Assembly: GCF_020010905.1 (NCBI RefSeq)
Contig: NZ_JAGJBY010000002.1
Coordinates: forward strand, 3,038,001 to 3,102,000
Reading direction: 5' to 3'
From: Streptomyces acidiscabies
Lineage (GTDB): Bacteria; Actinomycetota; Actinomycetes; Streptomycetales; Streptomycetaceae
DNA length: 64,000 nt
The notes below the pieces were generated by a model. That model was not told the DNA's origin. It searched no databases and saw only the letters and a program-made list of their open reading frames with translations. Positions 24,796 to 33,446 of this stretch are shown in pieces. The first letter of the stretch is position 1. Every line of letters starts with the position of its first letter. A program made the position numbers and the translations under genes.

Positions 24796-25572
24796 TCAGT
24801 CGTACAGCCCGCGCAACCTTACCGAGAGGCATGTCACACAGCCCTCCAGCTTCTCGAACTCGCTGATGTCGACCGTGACGACCTCGTGCCCGAGGTCGGT
24901 GAGCAGTTCGGCCGTCTTCGGCGCGCTCGCCGCCATCAGCAGCTTGTGCCCGCCGAGCAGCACCACGTGCGCGCCGGACTCCTCCGGCACGGACAGGAAG
25001 CGCGGGAACAGGGCGGGCCGGTCGACCTGCGGGATGTGCCCCATCACGGTCCCGTCGGGCAGCGCGGTGACCGCCGACTTCAGATGGAGTACACGGCTGA
25101 CCGGAACGGCCACCACGCGCGCGCCGAGCGGTTCGAACGCGGCCCGCAGCTGCTGGATGCCCGCCGCGTTCGTGCGCCCGCCGCGCCCGACGTACACCGT
25201 GTCGCCGACCTTGAGGACGTCGCCGCCCTCCAGGGTGCCCGGCTCCCAGATCCAGTTCACCGAGCAGCCCAGCCGCGCCACCGCCTCCTCCACACCGGCC
25301 GTCTCGTCCCGCCGGGAACGCGCGCCCGGGCGGGTGATCAGCGCGACGTTGCGGAACATGACGACGGTGTCCTCGACGAACACCGCGTCCGGGCAGTCGT
25401 CGGCGGGCTCCACCTCGGTGGTCTCCCAGCCGTGCGCGGCCAGCGCCTCGACGTACCCCTCCCACTGTTCCAGGGCGAGGTCCGGGTCGATCTTCTCGCG
25501 CTCGATGTGCGTGACCAGCCCTTCCGAGAGGCGCGGGCCGGGGCGGCGGATGAGGGCCTTCTTGCTGGGCAC
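24796..25572 (-). CDS. ddaH: Dimethylargininase (DDAH)
   Basis: The 258-residue member of the amidinotransferase/DDAH fold hydrolyses N-omega-methylated arginines to citrulline and methylamines, or acts on related guanidines. Visible motifs are the acidic DDCPDAVFVEDT, GTLEGGDVLKVG, the catalytic His in VLHLKSAVT, and the C-terminal nucleophile Cys in EGCVTC. I chose GTG at 25572 (VPSKKALIRRPG) with GGAGA about 8 nt upstream; the open frame to 25638 looks non-conserved. An alternative reading as arginine deiminase is unlikely at this length. Confidence 0.9.
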   Translation of the reverse strand: MPSKKALIRRPGPRLSEGLVTHIEREKIDPDLALEQWEGYVEALAAHGWETTEVEPADDCPDAVFVEDTVVMFRNVALITRPGARSRRDETAGVEEAVARLGCSVNWIWEPGTLEGGDVLKVGDTVYVGRGGRTNAAGIQQLRAAFEPLGARVVAVPVSRVLHLKSAVTALPDGTVMGHIPQVDRPALFPRFLSVPEESGAHVVLLGGHKLLMAASAPKTAELLTDLGHEVVTVDISEFEKLEGCVTCLSVRLRGLYD

Positions 25573-25700
25573 GTCCAGGTCTCCGAATCGGCGGTTTCCC
25601 GGCGCCCTGGAACGGGGCACCGGTCCGCCATCATGCAACCCCGCGCGCGTGGCGCAAAAGCCCTCCCGTGCGGCTGTGGCTCAGCTGAGATACCGGTGGG

Positions 25701-27302
25701 TCACCCCGCGTCGCCCTCGCGCAGCTCACCGTCGAGCTCCAGCCAGCGCGTCACCCCGATCGACCTGAGGAACGGCAGGTCGTGACTGGCCACGATCAGC
25801 GCGCCCTCGTACGACTCCAGAGCCGTCGTCAGCTGGCGCACGCTCGCGAGGTCGAGGTTGTTCGTCGGCTCGTCCAGCAGCAGGAGCTGCGGAGCGGGCT
25901 CCGCGAGCATCAGCGCCGCCAGCGCCGCGCGAAACCGCTCCCCGCCCGACAGCGTCCCGGCCCTCTGGTCCGCTCTGCCGCCCCGGAACAGGAACCGGGC
26001 CAGCCGGGCCCGGATCCGGTTGTTCGTCGCCTCAGGCGCGAACCTGGCCACGTTCTCGACCACCGTCAGCTCGTCGTCCAGCACATCGAGCCGCTGCGGC
26101 AGGAACCGCATCGGGACATGGACGGCGGCCTCGCCCGCGACCGGCGCCAGCTCCCCGGCCACCGTCCGCAGCAGCGTCGTCTTGCCCGCCCCGTTGCGCC
26201 CCACCAGCGCGACCCGCTCCGGGCCGCGCAGATCGAGGTTCCCCACGCGCGCGCCGTACACGATCTCCAGGTCCAGCAGCGTCAGCACGCCCCGGCCCGG
26301 CGGTACGGCCGTGTACGGCAGGTCGACGCGGATCTCGTCGTCCTCCCGGACCGCCTCCGCCGCCTCGTCGAGCCGCTCCTTCGCCTCCGCGAGGCGCTCC
26401 TGGTGCAGGATCCGGTGCTTGCCCGCCGACTCCTGCGCGGACCGCTTGCGCAGCCCCATGACGATCTTCGGCTCGCGCTTCTGGTCCTGCATCTTCTGCC
26501 CGAACTTCTTGCGCTTGGCCAACTTGACCTGTGCGTCGCTCAGTTCGCGCTTCTGCCGGCGCACGTCCGCCTCGGCGACGCGCACCATGCGCTCGGCCGC
26601 GTCCTGCTCGACGGCGAGTGCCGCCTCGTACGCGCTGAAGTTGCCGCCGTACCAGGTCACCTCGCCCGCGCGCAGGTCGGCGATCTGGTCGACCAGGTCC
26701 AGGAGTTCACGGTCGTGACTGACGACGACCAGGACACCCGACCACGCGGAGACGGCGGCGTACAGGCGTGCGCGCGCGTGGAGGTCGAGGTTGTTCGTCG
26801 GCTCGTCCAGCAGCAGGACGTCCGGGCGGCGCAGCAGCAGGGCCGCCAGCCGCAGCAGGACGGACTCGCCGCCGGACACCTCGCCGATCGTGCGGTCCAG
26901 GCCGACATGGCCCAGGCCCAGTTCGCCCAGCGTCGCCAGGGCGCGCTCCTCGACGTCCCAGTCGTCGCCGAGGACCTCGAAGTGCTCCTCCGAGGCGTCG
27001 CCGCCCTCGATGGCGTGCAGGGCGGCCCGCCGCGCGGCGATCCCGAGGGCCTCGTCGACCTTCAGGGCCGTGCCCAGGGTGACGTTCTGCGGGAGGTAGC
27101 CGACCTCGCCGGCGATCCGTACGGCGCCGTCCGCCGGAGTCAGCTCCCCGGCGATCAGCTTCAACAGGGTGGACTTGCCGGACCCGTTGACCCCGACGAG
27201 CCCGGTCCTGCCGGGGCCGAAGGCGAGGTCCAGGTCCTCGAAGACGGGGGTGCCGTCGGGCCAGGCGAAGGAGAGGGCGGAAGCGGTGATGGAATGACTC
27301 AA
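25701..27302 (-). CDS. ABC-F family ATPase (ribosome-acting, possible antibiotic resistance)
   Basis: The 533-residue protein carries two nucleotide-binding domains and no membrane segments. NBD1 has GVNGSGKST, signature SGGESVLLRL and DVLLLDEPTNNLD. NBD2 has GRNGAGKTT, LSGGERFRAAL and QLLLLDEPTNNLD. The Lys/Arg-rich interdomain linker (KLAKRKKFGQKMQDQKREP) is long, as in ABC-F proteins that reach the ribosomal exit site. The likely start is TTG at 27302 (LSHSITASAL). It is preceded by a roughly 250 nt gene-free leader with a 10 bp long-range inverted repeat, a layout often linked to attenuation control of ARE ABC-F genes. The substrate antibiotic is not predictable here. Confidence 0.88.
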   Translation of the reverse strand: MSHSITASALSFAWPDGTPVFEDLDLAFGPGRTGLVGVNGSGKSTLLKLIAGELTPADGAVRIAGEVGYLPQNVTLGTALKVDEALGIAARRAALHAIEGGDASEEHFEVLGDDWDVEERALATLGELGLGHVGLDRTIGEVSGGESVLLRLAALLLRRPDVLLLDEPTNNLDLHARARLYAAVSAWSGVLVVVSHDRELLDLVDQIADLRAGEVTWYGGNFSAYEAALAVEQDAAERMVRVAEADVRRQKRELSDAQVKLAKRKKFGQKMQDQKREPKIVMGLRKRSAQESAGKHRILHQERLAEAKERLDEAAEAVREDDEIRVDLPYTAVPPGRGVLTLLDLEIVYGARVGNLDLRGPERVALVGRNGAGKTTLLRTVAGELAPVAGEAAVHVPMRFLPQRLDVLDDELTVVENVARFAPEATNNRIRARLARFLFRGGRADQRAGTLSGGERFRAALAALMLAEPAPQLLLLDEPTNNLDLASVRQLTTALESYEGALIVASHDLPFLRSIGVTRWLELDGELREGDAG

Positions 27303-27540
27303 GAAAGCCTCGCGGTGTGCGCATGCGGTCAGGGGCAGACGCGTGTCGAGACACCGGAGGTCGGCTCGGGATGCCGTAGGGCCGCGGGGACGGCTCGTAC
27401 GCCGAGGTCGGACGCAACGCACACAGCTCGCGAAGGCGGTGGCTGTGCGACGCGGTGTCTCGGGACCTCAGACGAGCAACGTCCTTCTCCAATCGGCGGC
27501 AACAGAAGCGGGATCAACCGTAGGGAGGGCGCTGTGAGGG
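27303..27540 (-). promoter_or_regulatory. Leader region of the ABC-F gene with long-range inverted repeat
   Basis: CGAGACACCG (27347-27356) is perfectly complementary to CGGTGTCTCG (27453-27462). Between them lie smaller stem-loops such as CGGC-TCGTAC-GCCG. The arrangement suggests a structured 5' leader, possibly an attenuator that responds to ribosome stalling. It depends on a promoter near 27500, which I cannot pin down. Confidence 0.45.
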
Positions 27541-27554
27541 TGTCAAAGGATTAA

Positions 27555-27971
27555 TCAGTACGCGTCGCGCATCAGCTCCGCGAGGTCGTGGTCCAGGTCC
27601 AGCTGGAGGTGTTCCAGACCGACCGGGACCAGCTCGCTCGTCGCCCGCAGGAAACGGCGTACGTCCGCCGAGTGCACGTGCACGATCGCCGTACCCTCCG
27701 GGGCGTGGAACTCCAGCACCGTCCGGTCGAAGCCGTACGGCCGCACCCGTACGTCCCCGTCGCCCTCCGCCTCCGTCAGGCCCGCCGCGAGCAGTTCCCT
27801 CGCGAACGTCCAGCACACCTCCACGCCCTCCAGCGTCGCGGGCGCCGGGAACGCCATCCGTACCGCGAACGGATCGGTCCGGTCGTACTGCAGCGTGGCG
27901 GGGATGCTCTGCATCCGAGGCGCGGCGGCGACCAGACGGGCCTCCACGGGCTGCTCGATGACGGTGGACAT
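27555..27971 (-). CDS. ssgD: SsgA-like protein (SALP), probably SsgD
   Basis: The 138-residue SsgA-like protein belongs to the Streptomyces family that controls septum placement, peptidoglycan maturation and sporulation. It shows the SALP core YDRTDPFAVRMAFP, then CWTFARELL, DVRVRPYGFDRTVLEFHAPEGTA and the C-terminal FLRATSELVPVGLE. SsgD is my best match from gene neighbourhood memory. ATG at 27971 is preceded by GGGAGC; the upstream frame to 28085 is not conserved. A Crp-type site lies about 100 bp upstream. Confidence 0.88.
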   Translation of the reverse strand: MSTVIEQPVEARLVAAAPRMQSIPATLQYDRTDPFAVRMAFPAPATLEGVEVCWTFARELLAAGLTEAEGDGDVRVRPYGFDRTVLEFHAPEGTAIVHVHSADVRRFLRATSELVPVGLEHLQLDLDHDLAELMRDAY

Positions 27972-28071
27972 CGCCTTGCTCCCTTGTGACTGCTGGACGA
28001 ACTTCCTGCCGGACGACACTCGACACTTGAAGAGACGCCGGAACCCCCGGATCCGTGCACCTGAATTCCAC

Positions 28072-28085
28072 GTGACATCGGTCAC
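28072..28085. promoter_or_regulatory. Crp-like binding site between ssgD and the BNR-repeat gene
   Basis: GTGACATCGGTCAC matches the Streptomyces Crp pattern GTG-N6-GNCAC and is a perfect inverted repeat GTGAC-N4-GTCAC. It lies 101 bp upstream of ssgD and 148 bp upstream of the divergent gene. Confidence 0.5.
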
Positions 28086-28218
28086 CGTACGAGGGGGACC
28101 AAGGGGGCTTGTGGGGACATCGGGGATGACGGTGGTGGAGGGGACGGAGGGTGGGGGGTACCCAGGAGTGGCGGAAGCATGCGGGAGAGGGCCACTGGAC
28201 GGAGCCGGAGGCGTCCGC

Positions 28219-28224
28219 TAGCTT
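28219..28224 (+). promoter_or_regulatory. -10 box, leaderless-type promoter of the BNR-repeat gene
   Basis: TAGCTT ends 8 nt before the ATG at 28233, with no Shine-Dalgarno. Confidence 0.45.
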
Positions 28225-28232
28225 CGCCCGGC

Positions 28233-29339
28233 ATGAGGCGCTCGGGGATCATGCGACGTGTTGCGGGCAGAGGACGGAAGAGTGCTGCCCTGGGGGTGGT
28301 CTGCGGGGTGATGCTGGCCGCGCTGGGCGCTGTTCCCGCGCAGGCCGGTACGGCGCCGTCCGGCGGCCCGCAGTGGGCGCTCAAGGACACCGGGACGCCC
28401 ACCGTACGGTTCCGGGGGCTCGCGGCCGTCAGCAGGGACACGGCGTGGCTCGCGGGGACGCAGGGGACCGTCCTGCGGACCACGGACGGCGGGGCGAGCT
28501 GGCGGAACGTGTCGCCGCCCGGCGCGCAGGACCTCCAGTTCCGGGACGTCGAGGCGTTCGACGCGCGCCGCGCGGTGGTGCTGGCGATCGGCGAGGGCGA
28601 GGCGTCGCGGATCTACCGCACGGACGACGGCGGGGCGACCTGGACGGAGTCCTTCCGCAACACCGACGCGCGCGCGTTCTACGACTGCCTGGCCTTCTTC
28701 GACCACCGCCACGGCCTCGCGATGAGCGACCCCGTGGACGGAAAGTTCCGCATCCTGTCCACCGCCGACGGCGGACGCACCTGGACCGTCCTCCCGGACA
28801 CCGGCATGCCCGCAGCCCTCGACGGCGAGGCGGGCTTCGCGGCGAGCGGACAGTGCCTCGTCACCTCCGGCCCGCGCGACGTCTGGCTGGCGACAGGAGG
28901 CGCCGCGCATGCACGCGTACTGCACTCCGCTGACCGGGGCCGCACCTGGACCGCCGCCGACACCCCGATCCCCGCCGGTGACCCGGCCCGGGGCGTCTTC
29001 GCCGTGACGTTCCGCGACCCCCGCCACGGCATAGCGGTGGGCGGCGACTACCGCGCCGACCAGCCCTCCCCACAAGCGGCGGCCGTCACCACCGACGGGG
29101 GCCGCACCTGGCAGCCCGCCTCCACGCCCCCGCCGTCCTACCGCTCCGGCGCCACCTGGCTCCCCCACAGCCGCACCGCGGCCCTGGCCGTAGGCCCCAC
29201 GGGCACCGACATCACCACCGACGCGGGCCGCACCTGGCACCCCCTGGCCCCGGGCTCCTTCGACACGGTCACCTGCGCGCCGGACCACACCTGCTGGGCG
29301 GCCGGCGAACAGGGGCGGGCGGCCCGCCTGGAACGGTGA
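28233..29339 (+). CDS. Secreted BNR/YCF48-like beta-propeller protein
   Basis: The 368-residue protein has an N-terminal signal peptide (RKSAALGVVCGVMLAALG, cleavage after QAG or similar) and at least five BNR/Asp-box-like repeats of the form TxDGGxxW or RGRTW (TTDGGASWRN, TDDGGATWTE, TADGGRTWTV, SADRGRTWTA, TTDGGRTWQP). This indicates a six- or seven-bladed propeller as in YCF48-like and WD40/BNR oxidoreductase-annotated proteins. No catalytic residues can be assigned. A second ATG at 28251 is possible. Confidence 0.8.
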   Translation: MRRSGIMRRVAGRGRKSAALGVVCGVMLAALGAVPAQAGTAPSGGPQWALKDTGTPTVRFRGLAAVSRDTAWLAGTQGTVLRTTDGGASWRNVSPPGAQDLQFRDVEAFDARRAVVLAIGEGEASRIYRTDDGGATWTESFRNTDARAFYDCLAFFDHRHGLAMSDPVDGKFRILSTADGGRTWTVLPDTGMPAALDGEAGFAASGQCLVTSGPRDVWLATGGAAHARVLHSADRGRTWTAADTPIPAGDPARGVFAVTFRDPRHGIAVGGDYRADQPSPQAAAVTTDGGRTWQPASTPPPSYRSGATWLPHSRTAALAVGPTGTDITTDAGRTWHPLAPGSFDTVTCAPDHTCWAAGEQGRAARLER

Positions 29340-29386
29340 TTCCGCGCGCGGGGACCTGGGCGACCGGGACCTCGCGCGCGGGGGGT

Positions 29387-29839
29387 TCAGCCGGCGTAGA
29401 CCCTGCCCTGCTTCACCACATAGTGCACGGGGTCCGAGCAGCCGAGGGAGGGGGTGAGCAGCAGGCTCACGGTCAGCGGCGCGGGCTCGGTGCTTGCGGC
29501 CGAGAACTGACAGACCGCGCCCTTGCCGGTGAGCGGGTACCAGAACCAGCCGTCGACGTCGCCCACGGTGACGCGGTCCGACTCCTTCCAGGCGCCGCCC
29601 GCCTGCGTGTAGACCTGCAACCGCACGGAGGCGGCGTACTCGTCCTCCGTCGAACGCAGCGCGGTCAGGGTGATTTTGTAGTCGGAGCCGAGGGTGGACG
29701 AGGCGATCTCCCGCGTCTGCGGCGGTATGGCGGCGGTTGCGTTCGAGGCGCCCGCGCCGGCGGCGCCGAGGCCGGCCGCCGTCAGGAGGGTGAGGGCCGC
29801 GGCCGTGCCGCGGCGGGTACGAGTGCGTGTCGAGTTCAT
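29387..29839 (-). CDS. Secreted protein of unknown function
   Basis: The 150-residue protein has a Sec signal peptide (RRGTAAALTLLTAAGLGAAG) and a mature domain of about 110 residues with two Cys (AVCQFSA and SLGCSDP), which could form a disulfide in an extracellular beta-sandwich. I recognise no family. It ends 48 nt from the convergent BNR-repeat gene and is divergent from endonuclease V. ATG at 29839. Confidence 0.7.
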   Translation of the reverse strand: MNSTRTRTRRGTAAALTLLTAAGLGAAGAGASNATAAIPPQTREIASSTLGSDYKITLTALRSTEDEYAASVRLQVYTQAGGAWKESDRVTVGDVDGWFWYPLTGKGAVCQFSAASTEPAPLTVSLLLTPSLGCSDPVHYVVKQGRVYAG

Positions 29840-29975
29840 GCGTTCCCCCGTGGAACGAGTTGGTCCGGAACGTCTGAATGTTCCGTTGTCGGTGAAGACG
29901 CGTCAGATGGTTCGAAGGTTGCACGGCGATTCCCGTGTGGCCGGTCCACGAAGGCCGGGGGAAGCTCCCACCCCG

Positions 29976-29981
29976 TACCCT
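29976..29981 (+). promoter_or_regulatory. -10 box, leaderless-type promoter of endonuclease V
   Basis: TACCCT ends 9 nt before the ATG at 29991, with no Shine-Dalgarno. Confidence 0.4.
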
Positions 29982-29990
29982 CGACCCACC

Positions 29991-30698
29991 ATGACGACCG
30001 TACAGATCCCCGCAGGCTGGCCCACCACCGAAGCGGAAGCCCGAGCCGTCCAGGACGCCCTCCGCGCGCGCGTGGTGCTCGACGAACCCGGCCCGCCCCC
30101 GGGGACGGGGCACATCACCGGCGTGGACGTCGCCTACGACGACGAGCGGGACGTCGTCGCGGCGGCGGCCGTCGTGCTGGACGCGGGGAGCCTGGAGGTC
30201 GTCGCGCAGGTCACGGCGGTGGGGCGGATCTCGTTCCCGTACGTCCCCGGACTGCTGGCGTTCCGGGAGCTGCCGACCGTCATGGCGGCGCTCGACGCAC
30301 TGCCCTGCGCTCCGGGGCTGGTCGTGTGCGACGGGTACGGCCTCGCGCACCCGCGCAGGTTCGGCCTGGCGAGCCACCTGGGCGTTCTCACCGGCCTGCG
30401 CACGATCGGCGTCGCGAAGAACCCGTTCACGTTCACGTACGACGAACCGGAGCCCGCGCGCGGGGCGTCGGCGCCCCTCAGGGCGGGCCACGAGGAGGTC
30501 GGCCGGGCGCTGCGCACACGCGCGGGCGTGAAGCCGGTGTTCGTCTCGGTGGGCCACCGCACCACCCTGGACGCCGCCTGCGCCCACACCCTCGCGCTCA
30601 CCCCCGAGTTCCGCCTCCCGGAGACGACACGCCGGGCGGACGCCCTGTGCCGCAGGGCGCTCCAGGAGGCCACGGACACCTCGGCAGCGCGGATCTGA
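29991..30698 (+). CDS. nfi: Endonuclease V (deoxyinosine 3' endonuclease)
   Basis: The 235-residue repair nuclease cleaves next to deoxyinosine from adenine deamination. The family motifs are present: the catalytic Asp in TGVDVAYDD, FPYVPGLLAFRELP, the second acidic site in LVVCDGYGLAHPRRFGLASH, and GVAKN. The C-terminal segment (FVSVGHRTTLDAACAH) is typical. ATG at 29991 follows a -10 box without Shine-Dalgarno; the frame open from 29694 lies mostly in the divergent secreted-protein gene. Confidence 0.93.
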   Translation: MTTVQIPAGWPTTEAEARAVQDALRARVVLDEPGPPPGTGHITGVDVAYDDERDVVAAAAVVLDAGSLEVVAQVTAVGRISFPYVPGLLAFRELPTVMAALDALPCAPGLVVCDGYGLAHPRRFGLASHLGVLTGLRTIGVAKNPFTFTYDEPEPARGASAPLRAGHEEVGRALRTRAGVKPVFVSVGHRTTLDAACAHTLALTPEFRLPETTRRADALCRRALQEATDTSAARI

Positions 30699-30763
30699 CA
30701 CCCAGACCGATCTGAGTACCTGTACGGATGTCACGCCCGGTACGCCCCGGCAGGCTGGCACCC

Positions 30764-30910
30764 ATGACGAGCCACCGCGCCCCCAAGCCCCTCACCGACC
30801 CCGACCGCCCCGTCGAGCGCGCGGTCAACGCCGCCCTCATCCTCGCCGTCCTGGCGGGGTTCGGCTGGATCGTGGGCATGATCTACACCCTCGTGGAGTG
30901 GCAGATCTGA
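30764..30910 (+). CDS. Small single-pass membrane protein
   Basis: The 48-residue protein has a basic and proline-rich N-terminus (TSHRAPKPLTDPDRP), one transmembrane helix at about 22-43 (AALILAVLAGFGWIVGMIY) and a short tail. Small proteins like this are common between Streptomyces housekeeping genes; the function is unknown. ATG at 30764 is favoured over the upstream start at 30728 because the extra 12 residues lack support. It ends 19 nt from the convergent reductase-like gene. Confidence 0.6.
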   Translation: MTSHRAPKPLTDPDRPVERAVNAALILAVLAGFGWIVGMIYTLVEWQI

Positions 30911-30929
30911 CCTGGCCGGAACGCGCCCC

Positions 30930-32108
30930 TCACACCCGGGCCGCCACCCGGAACCGGATGCCCGCCTTCTGCAACCGCCCGATCAACGCGTCCCCCATGG
31001 CCACGGCGGTCGTCACCTGCCCCGCCACCGGCGGAAGTTCATCGACGGCCAGCGACATGGCGCTCTCCGCGAACATCTTCGCCGTCTCCCCGTACCCGGG
31101 ATCCCCGCCTGACACCTCGGTGAACACCCGCTGTCCCCCGCCCTCGCCGACGAACCGCACGGAGAACCAGCTCCGCGCCCGCTTCTCCTCGCTGGGCCCC
31201 TCTCCAGGCTCCAGGCGCGCGGACAGCCACCGGCGCGCGGGCGGCACCTGCGCGGCGGCGACGAGCGCGCCGACCCCGGCGACACCCCCGAGGGCGACCG
31301 GCAGCCGGCGGACGGCGGCGTAGTGCCGGTAGCGGAAGTCGGGCCCGTATCGGGGCAGCGCCCGCGCGGAGCGCACGACGACCTGAGGGTCGAGGGTGGG
31401 CAGCGGCAGCGCCCACGCGCCCACCTCGGAGGCGAACCGGGGCGCGGCGGCGGGCGCGGTGGCCCGGCGCCCGACGAGCCGGGGCTCGTACCGCGCGCGG
31501 TCGCGGGCGGCGGCGAACACCTGGCGCCCGCGCGCGAACTGGTTCAGCGCGGAGGCGAGCGTCCCGCCGGAGATCATCGCGTCGGCGCTCACGAACCCGT
31601 CGACGCCGATCGGCACCCCCTCGGGCAGCTGACGCACCGTGAAGTACGCGCCCAGGTCGTGCGGCACGGAGTCGAACCCGCACGCGTGCACGATCCGCGC
31701 CCCGGTCTCCCGCGCGCGGGCGTCGTGCCGCACATAGGTCAGGTCGACGAACTCCGGCTCCCCGGACAGGTCGAGACAGTCGGTGCCGCTGTCCGCGCAC
31801 GCGGCGACGAGGTCGTCGCCGTAGGTCACGTACGGCCCGACGGTCGTGGCGACCACGCGCGCCTGCTCGGCGAGCGCCCGCAGGGACGCCGCGTCGGCGA
31901 CGTCCGCGCGCAGCACCCCGACGCCCTCGCCACCGGGCAGCCGCTCGCGCAGCGCCTCCAGCTTGGCCTCGCTGCGCCCGGCGACGGCCCACCGCAGCCC
32001 GTCGGGGGCGTGCGCGGCGAGGTACTCCGCGGTGAGTGTGCCGACGAAGCCGGTGGCCCCGAACAGCACGACGTCGTAGGGACGGTCCGACTTCTTCGGC
32101 CTGCTCAT
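30930..32108 (-). CDS. Saccharopine dehydrogenase-like / trans-acting enoyl reductase family protein
   Basis: The 392-residue protein has an N-terminal Rossmann fold (DVVLFGATGFVGTLTAEYLA) followed by GPYVTYGDDLVAACADSGTDCLDLSGEPEF and HACGFDSVPHDLGAY, as in the mycobacterial trans-acting enoyl reductase and saccharopine dehydrogenase-like group. The family works on lipid intermediates in mycobacteria; the substrate here is unknown. It is divergent from the CaiB-thiolase-FadB operon, which hints at a lipid role. ATG at 32108. Confidence 0.85.
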   Translation of the reverse strand: MSRPKKSDRPYDVVLFGATGFVGTLTAEYLAAHAPDGLRWAVAGRSEAKLEALRERLPGGEGVGVLRADVADAASLRALAEQARVVATTVGPYVTYGDDLVAACADSGTDCLDLSGEPEFVDLTYVRHDARARETGARIVHACGFDSVPHDLGAYFTVRQLPEGVPIGVDGFVSADAMISGGTLASALNQFARGRQVFAAARDRARYEPRLVGRRATAPAAAPRFASEVGAWALPLPTLDPQVVVRSARALPRYGPDFRYRHYAAVRRLPVALGGVAGVGALVAAAQVPPARRWLSARLEPGEGPSEEKRARSWFSVRFVGEGGGQRVFTEVSGGDPGYGETAKMFAESAMSLAVDELPPVAGQVTTAVAMGDALIGRLQKAGIRFRVAARV

Positions 32109-32191
32109 GACACCCCTCGGGTCGTTGTCAGTGCCCGAGGCTAGCGTGGGAGGTGCGGCACTCGATCAAGCACCCAGGCGGCCTAGTTTCT

Positions 32192-32233
32192 AAGCGCTTG
32201 CTCTTGTGTTCGACCGGAACACGTTCCTAGCAT
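32192..32233 (+). promoter_or_regulatory. Promoter and operator of the CaiB-thiolase-FadB operon
   Basis: A -35-like TTGTGT (32204-32209) and -10 TAGCAT (32228-32233) are 18 nt apart. The inverted repeat TGTTC-GACCG-GAACA (32207-32221) and the overlapping GGAACACGTTCC (32216-32227) lie between them, where a repressor would block polymerase. The palindrome AAGCGCTT lies just upstream at 32192-32199. Confidence 0.5.
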
Positions 32234-32260
32234 CGGCGGTGACGACAGCGAGGGGGCTGG

Positions 32261-33382
32261 ATGACGACGGCAGGGCACGGACCGCTCGCCGGAGTGCGCG
32301 TGGTCGAGCTGGCCGGCATCGGCCCCGGCCCGTTCGCCGCGATGCTCCTGGCCGACCTCGGCGCCGACGTCGTCCGGGTGGACCGCCCCGGCCGCCCGGT
32401 CCTCGCGATCGACCCGGCGTACGACGTCACCAACCGGAACAAGCGCTCGGTGGTCGTCGACCTCAAGTCCCCGCAGGGCGCGCAGCAGGTGCTCGACCTG
32501 GCCGCCCGCGCGGACGTCCTGGTCGAGGGCCTGCGCCCCGGCGTCGCCGAGCGCCTCGGCGTGGGCCCGCGGGAGTGCCACGCCCGCAACCCCGCGCTGG
32601 TGTACGGCCGGATGACCGGCTGGGGCCAGGAAGGTCCCCTCGCGCACCGCGCGGGCCACGACATCGCGTACATCGCCGTCACCGGCGCCCTCGGCATCAC
32701 CGGCACCCCCGACCGACCCCCGCCCGCCCCGGCGAACCTCCTCGGGGACTACGCGGGCGGCTCGCTCTACCTCGTCGTCGGCGTCCTCGCCGCACTGCAC
32801 CACGCGCGCGCGACGGGCACCGGCCAGGTCGTGGACGCCGCGATCGTCGACGGCACCGCACACCTGACGTCGATGCTCCACGGCATGCTCGCCGCCGGCG
32901 GCTGGCAGGACCGGCGCGCGGCCAACCTCCTGGACGGCGGCTGCCCGTACTACGGCACGTACGAGACGGCCGACGGCGGCCACATGGCGGTCGGCGCGCT
33001 GGAGCCGCAGTTCTACGACGAGTTCACCGCCCTCCTCGGCCTCGACGGCTTCGCGGACGCCCGCAAGGACCCGGCCCGCTGGCCCGCCCTGCGCGAGGCG
33101 GTCGCCGCCCGCTTCAAGGCCCGTACGCGGGACGAGTGGACGGCCCGCTTCGAGGACTCCGACGCGTGCGTGGCACCCGTGCTGTCGCTGCGCGAGGCCC
33201 CGCACCACCCGCACCTCGCCGCGCGCGGCACCTTCACCGACCACGGCGGCATCACCCAGCCGGCCCCCGCGCCCCGCTTCTCCGAGACCCCCACCACGAT
33301 CCGCACGCCGCCCCCGCAGCCGGGCGCGGACACGGCGGACGTGGCCCGGGACTGGGGGATACCCGGCCTCACGACCGACTGA
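32261..33382 (+). CDS. CaiB/BaiF family CoA-transferase (alpha-methylacyl-CoA racemase-like)
   Basis: The 373-residue class III CoA-transferase fold protein contains the family start GPLAGVRVVELAGIGPGPFAAMLLADLGADVVRVD, the RNKRSVVVDLKSPQG segment, and the GHDIAYIAVTGAL and LLGDYAGGSLYLVVG segments around the active-site Asp typical of alpha-methylacyl-CoA racemases. It likely epimerises 2-methyl-branched acyl-CoAs so that they can enter beta-oxidation. The next two genes encode a thiolase and a FadB-type protein. ATG at 32261. Confidence 0.88.
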   Translation: MTTAGHGPLAGVRVVELAGIGPGPFAAMLLADLGADVVRVDRPGRPVLAIDPAYDVTNRNKRSVVVDLKSPQGAQQVLDLAARADVLVEGLRPGVAERLGVGPRECHARNPALVYGRMTGWGQEGPLAHRAGHDIAYIAVTGALGITGTPDRPPPAPANLLGDYAGGSLYLVVGVLAALHHARATGTGQVVDAAIVDGTAHLTSMLHGMLAAGGWQDRRAANLLDGGCPYYGTYETADGGHMAVGALEPQFYDEFTALLGLDGFADARKDPARWPALREAVAARFKARTRDEWTARFEDSDACVAPVLSLREAPHHPHLAARGTFTDHGGITQPAPAPRFSETPTTIRTPPPQPGADTADVARDWGIPGLTTD

Positions 33383-33446
33383 CCGACACCACCGGACCCC
33401 GCCCCACCCGAAAAGCTCGGCTCACGACCCCCGAAAGGCCCACCCC

